Assembly: GCF_023954305.1 (NCBI RefSeq)
Contig: NZ_JAMLIG010000001.1
Span: 1,922,001-1,986,000, forward strand
Source: Mesorhizobium sp.
GTDB lineage: Bacteria > Pseudomonadota > Alphaproteobacteria > Rhizobiales > Rhizobiaceae
Direction of reading: 5' to 3'
Length of the DNA: 64,000 nt
The position numbers and the translations under genes are program-made. Under the pieces are notes generated by a model that was not told the origin of the DNA, did not search any database, and saw only the letters and a list, made by a program, of their open reading frames with translations. Numbering within the stretch: the stretch's first letter is position 1; each line of letters begins with the position of its first letter. Shown piece by piece: positions 36,511 through 45,106 of this stretch.

Positions 36511-39066
36511 TCATTCCGCGGCGGGGCGCATCGCGTCCGGTTCGCTGGGGAAGCGGCAGGTGACGGTGGTGCCGTGCCCCTTGCCGGTCGCGATCTCGAC
36601 CTGGCCGCCGTGCAGTTCGACGAAACTCTTGACGATCGAGAGGCCAAGGCCCGCACCGCGCCGCCGGCCGCCATTGGCGCGGGACTCGAAACGGCGGTAG
36701 ACCGTGTCGAGCACTTCGGGCGGGATGCCCGGACCCTGGTCCGACACCGAGAATTCGACCATGCCTCCCTTGCCGCCGCAAGCCAGTGTGATGCGGCTGC
36801 CGTCCGGCGCATAGTTTACGGCATTGCTGAGGAGGTTGAAGAGAACCTGGCGCACGCGGTTCTCGTCGGCGCGGAAACGTTTCGGCGCCGCCGACAGGTC
36901 GATGTCGAGCTCGATGCCATGCTCGCGCAGCCGCTCCCCGATCAGCTCGGCCGCCTCGTTGACAATCCGGTCGACGTCGATCTCGCCGATGTCGAGCTCC
37001 ATGATGCCGGCGTCGACGGTCGCGAGGTCGAGGATGTCGTTGACGATGGTGAGCAGCACCGACGACGACGAGCCGATGTGGTCGAGATAGTCGCGCTGCC
37101 TGGGCGTCAGCGGACCGGTCTCTGGAAGCGACAGAAGATCGGTAAAGCCGATGATGTTGGTGAGCGGCGAGCGCAGCTCGTAGGAGACGTGCTGGACGAA
37201 GTCGTTCTTGAGCTGGTCGGCCATCTGCAGCGCTTCGTTCTTGTCCTTGAGCGCCCGCTCGACATTGACCGTATCCGTGACGTCGACGAAGGTGATCATC
37301 ACCTGGCCGTTGGGAAGATTGATCAGCGCGTAGCGCAGCACTGCGCCGTCGTTCATCTCGACCTGGCCGTGCCGGTCGCGCCGTTCGTCGGCGAAACCGG
37401 TGACGTCGGCGACGAAGCCGGCCCAGGGGCTGTCCTTCGCGGTCAGCTCGCAGCTGGCGCGGATCGCCTTGATGTGCGTGCCGGGCCGCGCGAGATCCTC
37501 AGGCAGTCCCCAAAGCTTGGCGAAGGACGGGTTGGACAGGCGCAGCCGGCCGTCCGGCCCGAACACTGCGACGCCCTCCGCCAGATTGTCGAGCGTCTCG
37601 CCCTGCACCCGCACCGCGGCATTGTAGCGGCTTTCGAGATCCATCCGCTCGGTCAGGTTCTCGAACACCCAGGTGACGCCGCCGGCCGGATGCGGATTGG
37701 CGACGACGCGGATGGTGCGCCCGTCGGGCAGATGCCACCAGTCCTCCTGCGGCTGCACGGCGCGATAGGCCGACAGCACGCCCTCCTTCCAGCGCCGCCA
37801 TTCCGGCTGCTCGGGGATGCGGCCGTCGCTGCGCAGCCGGTCGAGAAGCAGCGCATTGGCTGGCGCGCTGTCGAGGAAGCCCGCATCGAGATCCCAGAGT
37901 TTCTGGAAGGCCTGGTTGTAGAAGCGCAATTTTTCCTCGGCGTCGAAGATGGCGACGGCCGTGGTCAACTGGTCGAGCGTCTCGGAATGGCTGCGCTGGA
38001 CCTTGCGGAGCTCTTCTCGGACGGTCTCGACCTCGGTGCGGTCGGTCGCCACGCCGGCAATGGCGTCGCGCCCGGGATAGTCGACGACCGAAAAGAGCTT
38101 GCGGTCACCGCCGATCACGGTCGACACCGTCTGCTGAAACAGCTTGCCTTCTCGATGATGCGCGGCGATCGCGTCGCGGACCGGGGTGGGCAGGAACTCC
38201 TTGCCGTCGCGCACGGCGTCGTTCGGGGCATTCGCCTCGACCGCCGCCGCATAGGCCGGATTCACCCAGCGCAGGCTGCCTTCGACCTCGCGCAGCCAGA
38301 ACGGCATCGGCAAAGCGTTGATGAGGCCTCTGATCGTTTCGTATTCCGAAAGCAGGGCCGCATGTTCGGCGCGCAGCCTCGCGTGCTCGTTCTGAGCGTC
38401 GGACAGCGAGACGAAGCGGACGACGGCATTCGAAGCCGAATTGCGGCCATGCACCTCGAGCAGCGAACCATGCTGCGTCTCTACCGCCAGTTCGAAGGTC
38501 TTGCCTTTCTCACGAAGCTCCGTCACTGCGCGCTCGAGCTGCGACGACGAGCGTGCGGTCAGCCAGCGCCCGAAAGCAAGGAAAGTGGCGCGCTCTTCCG
38601 GGACACCCGCGGCGAGACCGAGGGAGCCGACGATATCGGGCTTCTGCCGGTCCTTCATCCAGACGATCAGACGCTGGTCCTTGAGATTCAGCAACGATTC
38701 GGCCCGCTGCAAGGCGGTGTTCTGCTCGGCGATCCGGCCGCGCAGTTCCAGATTGTCGGCGGCGATGCGGCCGCGCTCGCGGATGAGCCAGACCGCCGAA
38801 AGCAGGGCCGCGCCCAGGACCCCGGCGAACACCGCGACCTGAATGACCTCAAAGGTCCCGACATTCATGCCGCCGGCCGGCAGCAGATCCAGTTCGAGAG
38901 CCTCCGCCGCCTGCCCACCGGCCAGCAGCGACAGCCCGGCCAGACTGACGCCTGCCTTTAGAGACTCAAGCATAGTCCGCCCGCCGCGCCGGGCGGCGGT
39001 GCCGATCGAATCGGCCGTGTCGCAGCAGCCCCCGCGCGCCGCGTCCGTCCGGATGTCCCCGGGCAT
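36511..39066 (-). CDS. divL: DivL-like PAS-domain pseudo-histidine kinase (Tyr in H-box)
   Basis: About 851 residues: one membrane helix near the N-terminus (FEVIQVAVFAGVLGAALLSAVW), several PAS-type segments between about 200 and 600, a DHp domain and a HATPase domain (NLLSNAVNYAPDG, DQGPGIPP, GAGLGLSIVKSFVELHGG). The phosphoacceptor is tyrosine: the H-box reads HVSYELRSPL, with Tyr at about residue 629 (codon 37180-37182). That is the hallmark of DivL, which tunes CckA and CtrA in the cell cycle. ATG 39066 (MPGDIRTD) has GGAGAGG upstream and coding-like composition; ATG 38973 (MLESLKAG, 820 residues) is an alternative. Confidence 0.9.
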   Translation of the reverse strand: MPGDIRTDAARGGCCDTADSIGTAARRGGRTMLESLKAGVSLAGLSLLAGGQAAEALELDLLPAGGMNVGTFEVIQVAVFAGVLGAALLSAVWLIRERGRIAADNLELRGRIAEQNTALQRAESLLNLKDQRLIVWMKDRQKPDIVGSLGLAAGVPEERATFLAFGRWLTARSSSQLERAVTELREKGKTFELAVETQHGSLLEVHGRNSASNAVVRFVSLSDAQNEHARLRAEHAALLSEYETIRGLINALPMPFWLREVEGSLRWVNPAYAAAVEANAPNDAVRDGKEFLPTPVRDAIAAHHREGKLFQQTVSTVIGGDRKLFSVVDYPGRDAIAGVATDRTEVETVREELRKVQRSHSETLDQLTTAVAIFDAEEKLRFYNQAFQKLWDLDAGFLDSAPANALLLDRLRSDGRIPEQPEWRRWKEGVLSAYRAVQPQEDWWHLPDGRTIRVVANPHPAGGVTWVFENLTERMDLESRYNAAVRVQGETLDNLAEGVAVFGPDGRLRLSNPSFAKLWGLPEDLARPGTHIKAIRASCELTAKDSPWAGFVADVTGFADERRDRHGQVEMNDGAVLRYALINLPNGQVMITFVDVTDTVNVERALKDKNEALQMADQLKNDFVQHVSYELRSPLTNIIGFTDLLSLPETGPLTPRQRDYLDHIGSSSSVLLTIVNDILDLATVDAGIMELDIGEIDVDRIVNEAAELIGERLREHGIELDIDLSAAPKRFRADENRVRQVLFNLLSNAVNYAPDGSRITLACGGKGGMVEFSVSDQGPGIPPEVLDTVYRRFESRANGGRRRGAGLGLSIVKSFVELHGGQVEIATGKGHGTTVTCRFPSEPDAMRPAAE

Positions 39067-39285
39067 GCCTCGTCCTCTCCGGCCTTTCCATGCCGTCTGT
39101 CGCGCCCGCATCCCGCCCCCGGTGGCCGTACACCGGAATCCTTCGTCGCCCCGCGCCGTTGGCACGAGACCGTACTCACCGGAGAACCAGAAACATCTCG
39201 CCGGAAGGCTTTGCCGCAGGCGGAAAGCGCCGCGAATCAACCCAACATAACCGCAAGGGGAATCGGCGGGAAGCAGTGCCGCACC

Positions 39286-39325
39286 AAAAAAATGATGCCG
39301 GCGAAGCATGCGCTCCACCGGCATC
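39286..39325 (-). terminator. Intrinsic terminator of ahcY
   Basis: On the minus strand GATGCCGG...CCGGCATC (39318-39325 with 39294-39301) makes an 8-bp stem with a 16-nt loop that can pair further internally, followed by a run of seven T (39286-39292). It lies 28 bp after the ahcY stop. A 15-bp palindrome TCTACATGATGTAGA (39324-39338) overlaps its base. The remaining 219 bp to divL hold two GANTC sites (39234, 39260) and presumably the divL promoter. Confidence 0.85.
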
Positions 39326-39352
39326 TACATGATGTAGACAGCTATATATGGA

Positions 39353-40747
39353 TCAATAGCGGTAGTGTTCGGCCTTGAACGGGCCAGTCTGCGAGACGCC
39401 GATATAGGCGGCCTGTTCAGAGCTGAGCTCGGTCAGCTTGGCGCCCAGCTTGGCGAGATGCAAGCGAGCGACCTTCTCATCGAGATGCTTCGGCAGGACG
39501 TAGACCTCGTTCTTGTACTGTCCGGGCTTGGTCCACAGTTCGATCTGGGCCAGAACCTGGTTGGTGAATGAGGCCGACATAACGAAGCTCGGGTGACCGG
39601 TGGCGTTGCCGAGATTGAGCAGCCGGCCCTCCGACAGCAGGATCATGCGCTTGCCGTTCGGGAACTCGATCATGTCGACCTGCGGCTTGATGTTCACCCA
39701 TTTCTGGTTGCGCAGGGCGGCGACCTGGATCTCGTTGTCGAAGTGGCCGATATTGCCGACGATCGCCATGTCCTTGAACTGGCGCATGTGATCAACGGTG
39801 ATCACATCCTTGTTGCCGGTCGTGGTGATGATGATATCGGCGGTCGGAGCCGCGTCCTCGAGGGTGACGACCTCGAACCCGTCCATCGCCGCCTGCAAAG
39901 CGCAGATCGGATCGACCTCCGTGACCTTGACCCGGGCGCCGGCGCCCTTGAGCGAAGCTGCGGAGCCCTTGCCGACATCGCCATAACCGCAGACGACGGC
40001 CACCTTGCCAGCCATCATGGTGTCCGTGGCGCGGCGAATGCCGTCGACCAGCGATTCCTTGCAGCCGTATTTGTTGTCGAACTTCGACTTGGTGACGCTG
40101 TCGTTGACGTTGATCGCCGGGAAGGGCAGCAGGCCCTTCTTCTGCAGCTGGTAGAGGCGGTTGACGCCGGTCGTGGTTTCCTCGGTCACGCCGCGGATCG
40201 CGTCGCGGTTCCTGGTGAAGAAGCCTGGAGTCGCGGCCATGCGCTTCCTGATCTGCGCGAAAAGGATCTCCTCCTCCTCGTTGCCGGGCTTCGACAGCAC
40301 GTCCTCTCCTGCTTCCGCGCGGGCGCCGATCAGGATGTACATCGTCGCGTCACCGCCGTCGTCGAGGATCATGTTGGTGGTGCCGCCATCGGCCCACTGG
40401 AAGATCCTGTCGGTGTATTCCCAGTATTCCGTGAGGTTCTCGCCCTTGACCGCGAAGACCGGGGTCCCCGCGGCGGCGATCGCGGCAGCCGCATGGTCCT
40501 GGGTGGAAAAGATGTTGCAGGAGGCCCAGCGGACGTCGGCGCCGAGAGTCTTCAGCGTCTCGATCAGCACGGCGGTCTGAATGGTCATGTGCAGCGAGCC
40601 GGAGATGCGCGCGCCCTTGAGCGGCTTCGACGGGCCGAACTCTTCGCGGGCGGCCATCAGACCCGGCATCTCGGTCTCGGCGATCTCGATCTCCTTGCGG
40701 CCCCAGTCCGCAAGCTTGATGTCGGCTATTACATAGTCGTGGGACAT
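39353..40747 (-). CDS. ahcY: Adenosylhomocysteinase
   Basis: 464-residue NAD-dependent enzyme that hydrolyses S-adenosylhomocysteine to homocysteine and adenosine, keeping methylation running. Recognised by SLHMTIQTAVLIETL, EYWEYTDRI, NVNDSVTKSKFDNKYGC and the NAD loop VVCGYGDVGKGSA; the C-terminus ends in the conserved KAEHYRY. ATG 40747 (MSHDYVIADI) is the normal start. It is transcribed alone: ptsH ends 142 bp upstream, with a palindromic candidate operator in between, and a strong terminator follows. Confidence 0.97.
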   Translation of the reverse strand: MSHDYVIADIKLADWGRKEIEIAETEMPGLMAAREEFGPSKPLKGARISGSLHMTIQTAVLIETLKTLGADVRWASCNIFSTQDHAAAAIAAAGTPVFAVKGENLTEYWEYTDRIFQWADGGTTNMILDDGGDATMYILIGARAEAGEDVLSKPGNEEEEILFAQIRKRMAATPGFFTRNRDAIRGVTEETTTGVNRLYQLQKKGLLPFPAINVNDSVTKSKFDNKYGCKESLVDGIRRATDTMMAGKVAVVCGYGDVGKGSAASLKGAGARVKVTEVDPICALQAAMDGFEVVTLEDAAPTADIIITTTGNKDVITVDHMRQFKDMAIVGNIGHFDNEIQVAALRNQKWVNIKPQVDMIEFPNGKRMILLSEGRLLNLGNATGHPSFVMSASFTNQVLAQIELWTKPGQYKNEVYVLPKHLDEKVARLHLAKLGAKLTELSSEQAAYIGVSQTGPFKAEHYRY

Positions 40748-40852
40748 GGTCTGCTCCGTGTCTGAAAGCTGGGGCCCGGCGCCCTGACGGCAGCGGGGCA
40801 ACCCTAATTTGGAGGTTTCCCTAGCAGACAGCCGCCTCGACCTCAATGGGAT

Positions 40853-40868
40853 ATAAAGAAATCTTTAT
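40853..40868 (-). promoter_or_regulatory. Palindrome upstream of ahcY, candidate SAH/SAM regulator site
   Basis: ATAAAGAAATCTTTAT is a perfect 7-2-7 inverted repeat, extended imperfectly to GGGATATAAAGA/TCTTTATCCC. It lies 106-121 bp before the ahcY start and 22 bp after the ptsH stop. Its form fits a winged-helix dimer such as the ArsR-type SahR that controls methionine-cycle genes in many proteobacteria; the assignment is inference. I did not find a fold resembling the SAH riboswitch in the leader. Confidence 0.45.
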
Positions 40869-40889
40869 CCCTGCATGTGATGACTGACG

Positions 40890-41177
40890 TCAGATCTCCT
40901 CGCCGAACCGATCGGCAATCAGGGCTTCGAGCGCGGCGATCACATCGACGGCATCCTCGCCTGTCGCAGAGACCCGGATGCAGCATCCGGGACTCGCCGC
41001 GAGCATCATCAGACCCATGATCGAGTTGCCGCCCACCGACACCCCATCCTTTTCGACGGTGACGGCAGCGTTGAAGCGGTTCACCGTCTGAACGAACTTC
41101 GCCGATGCGCGGGCGTGAAGGCCACGCTGATTGACGATGGGCAGGTCGCGGGTGATCGTGTCGACGGCGAGGCTCAT
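40890..41177 (-). CDS. ptsH: HPr-family phosphocarrier protein
   Basis: 95-residue phosphocarrier of the regulatory PTS. His21 in NQRGLHARASAKFVQ is the site phosphorylated by EI-Ntr, and Ser52 in GGNSIMGLMMLAAS is the site for HPr kinase. No sugar-specific EIIBC is present, as in rhizobia where this chain only regulates. Its ATG overlaps the EIIA-Man stop by 4 bp. Confidence 0.95.
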   Translation of the reverse strand: MSLAVDTITRDLPIVNQRGLHARASAKFVQTVNRFNAAVTVEKDGVSVGGNSIMGLMMLAASPGCCIRVSATGEDAVDVIAALEALIADRFGEEI

Positions 41178-41575
41178 TTGCCGGTGAGCACCTGGCTGGC
41201 GACATTGATGTATTTGCGGCCGGCCGCCTGGGCTTCCTCGACCGCCTTCTGCATGTCGTCGCCGCCGCGGACGCTCGAGAGCTTGATCAGCATCGGCAGG
41301 TTCATCCCGGCAATCACCTCGATCCGCCCGGGATTCATCACCGAGATCGCGAGATTCGAAGGTGTGCCGCCGAACATGTCGGTCAGCATGATGACACCGG
41401 TGCCGCTATCCGCCTTGCGCACGGCGGCGACGATGTCCAGCCGGCGCTGCTCCATGTCGTCGTCGGGTCCGATGCAGACCGTTTCGAGATTCTTCTGGGG
41501 CCCGACGACATGTTCCACTGCATTGCGGAACTCTTCAGCCAAACGACCGTGCGTAACGAGCACGAGACCGATCAT
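41174..41575 (-). CDS. PTS EIIA component, mannose (ManX) family
   Basis: 133-residue EIIA of the mannose type; active His9 in LVLVTHGRLAEEF, then LTDMFGGTPSNLA. Lacking IIB, IIC and IID partners in the window, it is a regulatory end-acceptor of phosphate from HPr. ATG 41575 (MIGLVLVTHG) is chosen over the longer open frame because the barrel's first strand begins there. The 139-bp gap to hprK contains no obvious gene. Confidence 0.92.
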   Translation of the reverse strand: MIGLVLVTHGRLAEEFRNAVEHVVGPQKNLETVCIGPDDDMEQRRLDIVAAVRKADSGTGVIMLTDMFGGTPSNLAISVMNPGRIEVIAGMNLPMLIKLSSVRGGDDMQKAVEEAQAAGRKYINVASQVLTGK

Positions 41576-41714
41576 ACTGTGCAGACTCCCGACACACCGA
41601 TCATGGTGCATCCTGTGATGAACGCGATCCGGACCTGCCGGCCGGCGAAGTTGGCTATGTTGTCCGCCCGTCCCCGCTTGGCAAGCCCAAATCGTTATCC
41701 GGGACAAGCATATT

Positions 41715-42203
41715 TCAAGCGTTTTCGCGGCCCGAGGTGGTACGAATCGCGGCTATCGCTGCGGAAATCGCATCGCGCGACGCGTCCGTATCGCGGCTCT
41801 TGAGGGTAAGGAGCGGCAGGTCGACCGCTTCGATTCGCACCGTCGAAAGATGCCCGTCCGGCGGGTTTCCATCTACGAGATCGACGACGAGATGCACCAC
41901 CGCCTCCGGCTCGTGCGGCAATTCGACGATGCCGACGCCCCGAATCTCGGCCAATCCGGCGATCGCCCGCGGCGTGCGTGCCACAAGCTTGCCGTCGCGC
42001 GGCATGACGAAGACCTGATCGTCGGCGAGAAGCCGTGCGAAGCGGCCCACGCCGTGCCATGCCTCGATCAAGGCGAGGGCCAGATGCGTCTTGCCGGCTC
42101 CCGCGGGGCCGGTGATCAGCACCGCACCATCGTCCAGTACCACCGCCGACGCGTGGATGTTGACGGCGTCGTCGGGCATGCCGTCCCGGGCCGAGCGGGT
42201 CAT
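41715..42203 (-). CDS. hprK: Short HPr kinase/phosphorylase (catalytic domain only)
   Basis: 162-residue kinase that phosphorylates HPr on Ser. Only the C-terminal domain of the Gram-positive enzyme is present, as in other alphaproteobacteria. P-loop is GPAGAGKTHLALAL, where the family usually has Ser as last residue; then LLADDQVFV and the HprK signature AIAGLAEIRGVGIVELPH. ATG 42203 overlaps the chvG stop by 4 bp, coupling it to the two-component system. Confidence 0.92.
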   Translation of the reverse strand: MTRSARDGMPDDAVNIHASAVVLDDGAVLITGPAGAGKTHLALALIEAWHGVGRFARLLADDQVFVMPRDGKLVARTPRAIAGLAEIRGVGIVELPHEPEAVVHLVVDLVDGNPPDGHLSTVRIEAVDLPLLTLKSRDTDASRDAISAAIAAIRTTSGRENA

Positions 42204-44017
42204 TCGGCGGGCAGGGAGATGACGAAGCGCGCGCCGCGGATGTCGCCCGGCTTGAGACCCGGGATGTTCTCGGCGGTCAGCGTGCCGCCATGCGCCTCGA
42301 CGATCTGGCGGCTGATCGACAGGCCGAGACCCGAATTCTGGCCGAAGGATTCGCTGCCGGGACGATCGGTGTAGAAGCGCTCGAAGATGCGGTCGATGTT
42401 CTCGGCGCGGATGCCGGGACCGTTGTCGTCGACCGAAACCACGATGCGACGTCCCGACCGCGTCATCGAGACGACGATGCGCCCGCCCTCGTCCGGCACG
42501 AAGGAGCGGGCATTCTCGATGAGATTGGTGAGCACCTGACCGAGCCTCAAGTCGTGACCAAGCACGGTCCATCCTTTGACGCCCTGCGGCAGCTTGCCGA
42601 CCTTGAGTTCGATGTCGACCGCCTTCTTGAGCCTGCCGCCCTCGCGAGAGAAGCTGACGAGGTCGGATACCAGCGACTTGAGGTCGACCTTCGCGGCGTC
42701 CTGGCGGGCAAGCTCGGCGTCGAGGCGGGACGCGTCCGAGATGTCGGTGATCAGCCTGTCCAGGCGGCGCACATCGTGCTGGATCACATCCATCAGGCGT
42801 CTGCGCGAGTCGTCGTTGCGGGCAAGCGGCAGCGTCTCTACCGCGCTGCGCAGCGAGGTTAGCGGGTTCTTCAGTTCGTGGCTGACGTCGGCCGCGAAAC
42901 TCTCGATCGCCTCGATGCGGGCGTAGAGCGCATTGGTCATGTCGCGAAGCGCCGTCGACAGATTGCCGATCTCGTCCTCGCGGTCCGAGAAGTCAGGGAT
43001 CTCCTCACGGCTCTTGCCGCCCCGGCGCACGCGCACGGCCGCGGCGGCGAGGCGGCGCAGCGGATTGGCGATCGTCGAGGCAGTGAGCAGGGACAGGAGC
43101 GCCATCACCAGCGCGGCGACGCCGAACACCCGCAGGATGGCCTGGCGCTCGGCGGCGATGATGTTGTCGATGTCGCCGCCTTCCGTGGAGAGCATCAGCA
43201 CGCCGAGCACCGCCCGGAAGCGCTGTACCGGCACGGCGACGGAGACCATCTGCTCGCCCTGTTCGTTGACGCGCACCACGGTGGCACGGTTGCCCGTCAG
43301 CGCCTTGATCACCTCGGGATAGATTGCGCCGCTGCCGCCGGGCTGCTCGCGGTAGACGGGAAGGTCGGTGCGGCGGAACAGATCGCGCGCGAAATTGGAG
43401 ATGCGCTCCGTCAGGCTCGGCTCTTCCTGGTCCACCGGCGGCAACTGGTAGCGAAGGATCTGGCCACGCGAGTAGATATGCTTGGAATCGAGCAGCAGGT
43501 TCGCATCGCGGTCGAAAATGCGGGCCCGGGTGCGGGTGGGCGAGATGAGGCGGCGCAGCACCGGCGCCACCAGTTCGGGGTTGATCGGGAAATCGAGGCT
43601 GTCGAGCTGATCGCTGGTCGGATTGGCGCTCTCACCGGCCTGAAGTTCGAGCAGCTTCTCGGGGTCGATGGTGATGGCGTCTGTATCGACGGTCGCAGAG
43701 GCCGCGATCGCCGCGGCGATGATCTCGCCCTGCGTCATCAGACTCTCGACGCGCGCCTCGATCAGTCCCTCGCGGAACTGATTCATGTAGAGGATGCCGG
43801 AGACGAGGACGCCCAGACCGGCAAGGTTGAGGACGAGGATGCGGCGGGTAAGGCTCGAAAAAACGTAGTGGCCCAGGAATCGGCGCAGCGACGTCGCGAC
43901 GCGCGACGGGAGCCGAGACCTGGCCTTCGCCAAGCTTCGCGCCGGGGTGGCTCTGCCGATTTCCGTTTCCGCCGTCATCCAGCCCGTTGCGGTCCGCGAC
44001 CCATGTTCCGGCGGCAT
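42200..44017 (-). CDS. chvG: Sensor histidine kinase ChvG (ExoS/BvrS)
   Basis: 605-residue membrane kinase. A first membrane helix (about 57-77), a large periplasmic domain (SLTERISNFARDLFRRTDLPVY), a second helix (about 295-320), HAMP with RRLAAAAVRVRRGGKSREEIPDFS, the H-box FAADVSHELKNPLTSLRSAVETLP and the HATPase motifs NLIENARSFVP and GLGLSISRQIVEAHGG. In rhizobia and Brucella it senses acid/envelope stress with the inhibitor ExoR and governs exopolysaccharide, motility and host interaction. Start 44017 or 43978 (MTAETEIG) cannot be decided. Confidence 0.95.
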   Translation of the reverse strand: MPPEHGSRTATGWMTAETEIGRATPARSLAKARSRLPSRVATSLRRFLGHYVFSSLTRRILVLNLAGLGVLVSGILYMNQFREGLIEARVESLMTQGEIIAAAIAASATVDTDAITIDPEKLLELQAGESANPTSDQLDSLDFPINPELVAPVLRRLISPTRTRARIFDRDANLLLDSKHIYSRGQILRYQLPPVDQEEPSLTERISNFARDLFRRTDLPVYREQPGGSGAIYPEVIKALTGNRATVVRVNEQGEQMVSVAVPVQRFRAVLGVLMLSTEGGDIDNIIAAERQAILRVFGVAALVMALLSLLTASTIANPLRRLAAAAVRVRRGGKSREEIPDFSDREDEIGNLSTALRDMTNALYARIEAIESFAADVSHELKNPLTSLRSAVETLPLARNDDSRRRLMDVIQHDVRRLDRLITDISDASRLDAELARQDAAKVDLKSLVSDLVSFSREGGRLKKAVDIELKVGKLPQGVKGWTVLGHDLRLGQVLTNLIENARSFVPDEGGRIVVSMTRSGRRIVVSVDDNGPGIRAENIDRIFERFYTDRPGSESFGQNSGLGLSISRQIVEAHGGTLTAENIPGLKPGDIRGARFVISLPAE

Positions 44018-44048
44018 GCCCGCCGGACGCCCGTCCGGTCTTTCCGGC

Positions 44049-44750
44049 TCACGCCTCGCGGAACCGGTAGCCGACGCCGTAGAGCGTTTCGATCATGTCG
44101 AAGTCGTCGTCAACAGCCTTGAATTTCTTGCGCAAGCGCTTGATGTGGCTGTCGATCGTCCGGTCGTCGACATAAACTTGCTCATCATAGGCCGAATCCA
44201 TCAGCGCGTCACGGCTCTTCACGACACCGGGGCGCTGGGCAAGCGAGTGCAGGATCAGGAACTCGGTGACCGTCAGCGTGACCGGTTCGCCCTTCCACGT
44301 GCAGGTGTGACGCTCCTGATCCATCACCAACTGGCCGCGTTCGAGCGAACGGGCCTGCTGGTTCGGCGTCTTGACGGCGGCGTCCTTGGCCGCGCCGCGG
44401 CGGAGCACCGCCTTGACCCGCTCGACGAGCAGGCGCTGCGAGAAGGGTTTGCGGATGAAATCGTCGGCGCCCATCTTGAGACCGAACAATTCGTCGATCT
44501 CATCGTCCTTGGAGGTGAGAAAGATCACGGGAAGATCGGTCTTCTGCCGGAGCCGGCGCAGAAGTTCCATTCCGTCCATGCGAGGCATCTTGATGTCGAG
44601 GATCGCGAGGTTCGGCGGTCGGGCGGTCAGCCCCTCCAGGGCGGACGCGCCGTCGGTATAGGTTTCGACCCGATAGCCCTCGGATTCCAGCGCGATCGAG
44701 ACCGACGTCAGGATGTTTCTGTCGTCATCTACAAGCGCTATTGTTGCCAT
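44049..44750 (-). CDS. chvI: Response regulator ChvI (OmpR family)
   Basis: 233-residue DNA-binding response regulator. Receiver domain with acidic pocket VDDD and phospho-Asp52 in AILDIKMPRMDG, Lys in FIRKPF; OmpR-type winged helix from about residue 130 ending VDDRTIDSHIKRLRKKF...YGVGYRF. ATG 44750 follows GAGGGAG and gives MATIALVDDD, matching S. meliloti ChvI as I recall it. It pairs with chvG just downstream and is divergent from pckA. Confidence 0.96.
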   Translation of the reverse strand: MATIALVDDDRNILTSVSIALESEGYRVETYTDGASALEGLTARPPNLAILDIKMPRMDGMELLRRLRQKTDLPVIFLTSKDDEIDELFGLKMGADDFIRKPFSQRLLVERVKAVLRRGAAKDAAVKTPNQQARSLERGQLVMDQERHTCTWKGEPVTLTVTEFLILHSLAQRPGVVKSRDALMDSAYDEQVYVDDRTIDSHIKRLRKKFKAVDDDFDMIETLYGVGYRFREA

Positions 44751-45106
44751 ATCGAACGGCTCCCTCATGTGCGGATGTCCCTTCTCTTTATTGGAAGGGC
44801 TTGTGGCGGACAAACTGGGTACAAAATGTGGCACGGATCGCCGGCCGGCGACAGGCTGGCCGAGGCCGGGCATTGTCGTCTGCCGATTGCCTCTTGCCAT
44901 GCCGCGGTTGTGGACCGACGACATGTTAGCCCAATATAAACGATTTAGAAATTCTTCAAATTCTTTAAATCGATTAATGATTTGATATCGCTTGTCTTTT
45001 CTGTTTCTCACCGATTCCCGAGCGACGGAATTGCGGTGAACCGTTCTCGAGTGCCTGACCTTTTGCGCCGTATCGGACCTAATCGCGATTTTTGGGGAGT
45101 GCAGGT
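44751..45106. promoter_or_regulatory. Divergent promoter region of chvI and pckA
   Basis: 356 bp without a credible gene. The part from about 44931 to 45003 is strongly AT rich compared with its surroundings. It holds two direct copies of AAATTCTT (44949 and 44958, 9 bp apart) enclosed by a perfect inverted repeat CGATTTA/TAAATCG (44941-44947 and 44966-44972). These are candidates for ChvI or carbon-source control of pckA and chvI. TTTGGGGAGTGCAGGT before 45107 is the pckA ribosome binding site. Confidence 0.45.

Noticed and set aside
40748..40889. SAH riboswitch before ahcY
   Set aside because: The leader lacks a recognisable SAH-aptamer pseudoknot pattern by eye, and that class is mainly known from beta- and gammaproteobacteria.
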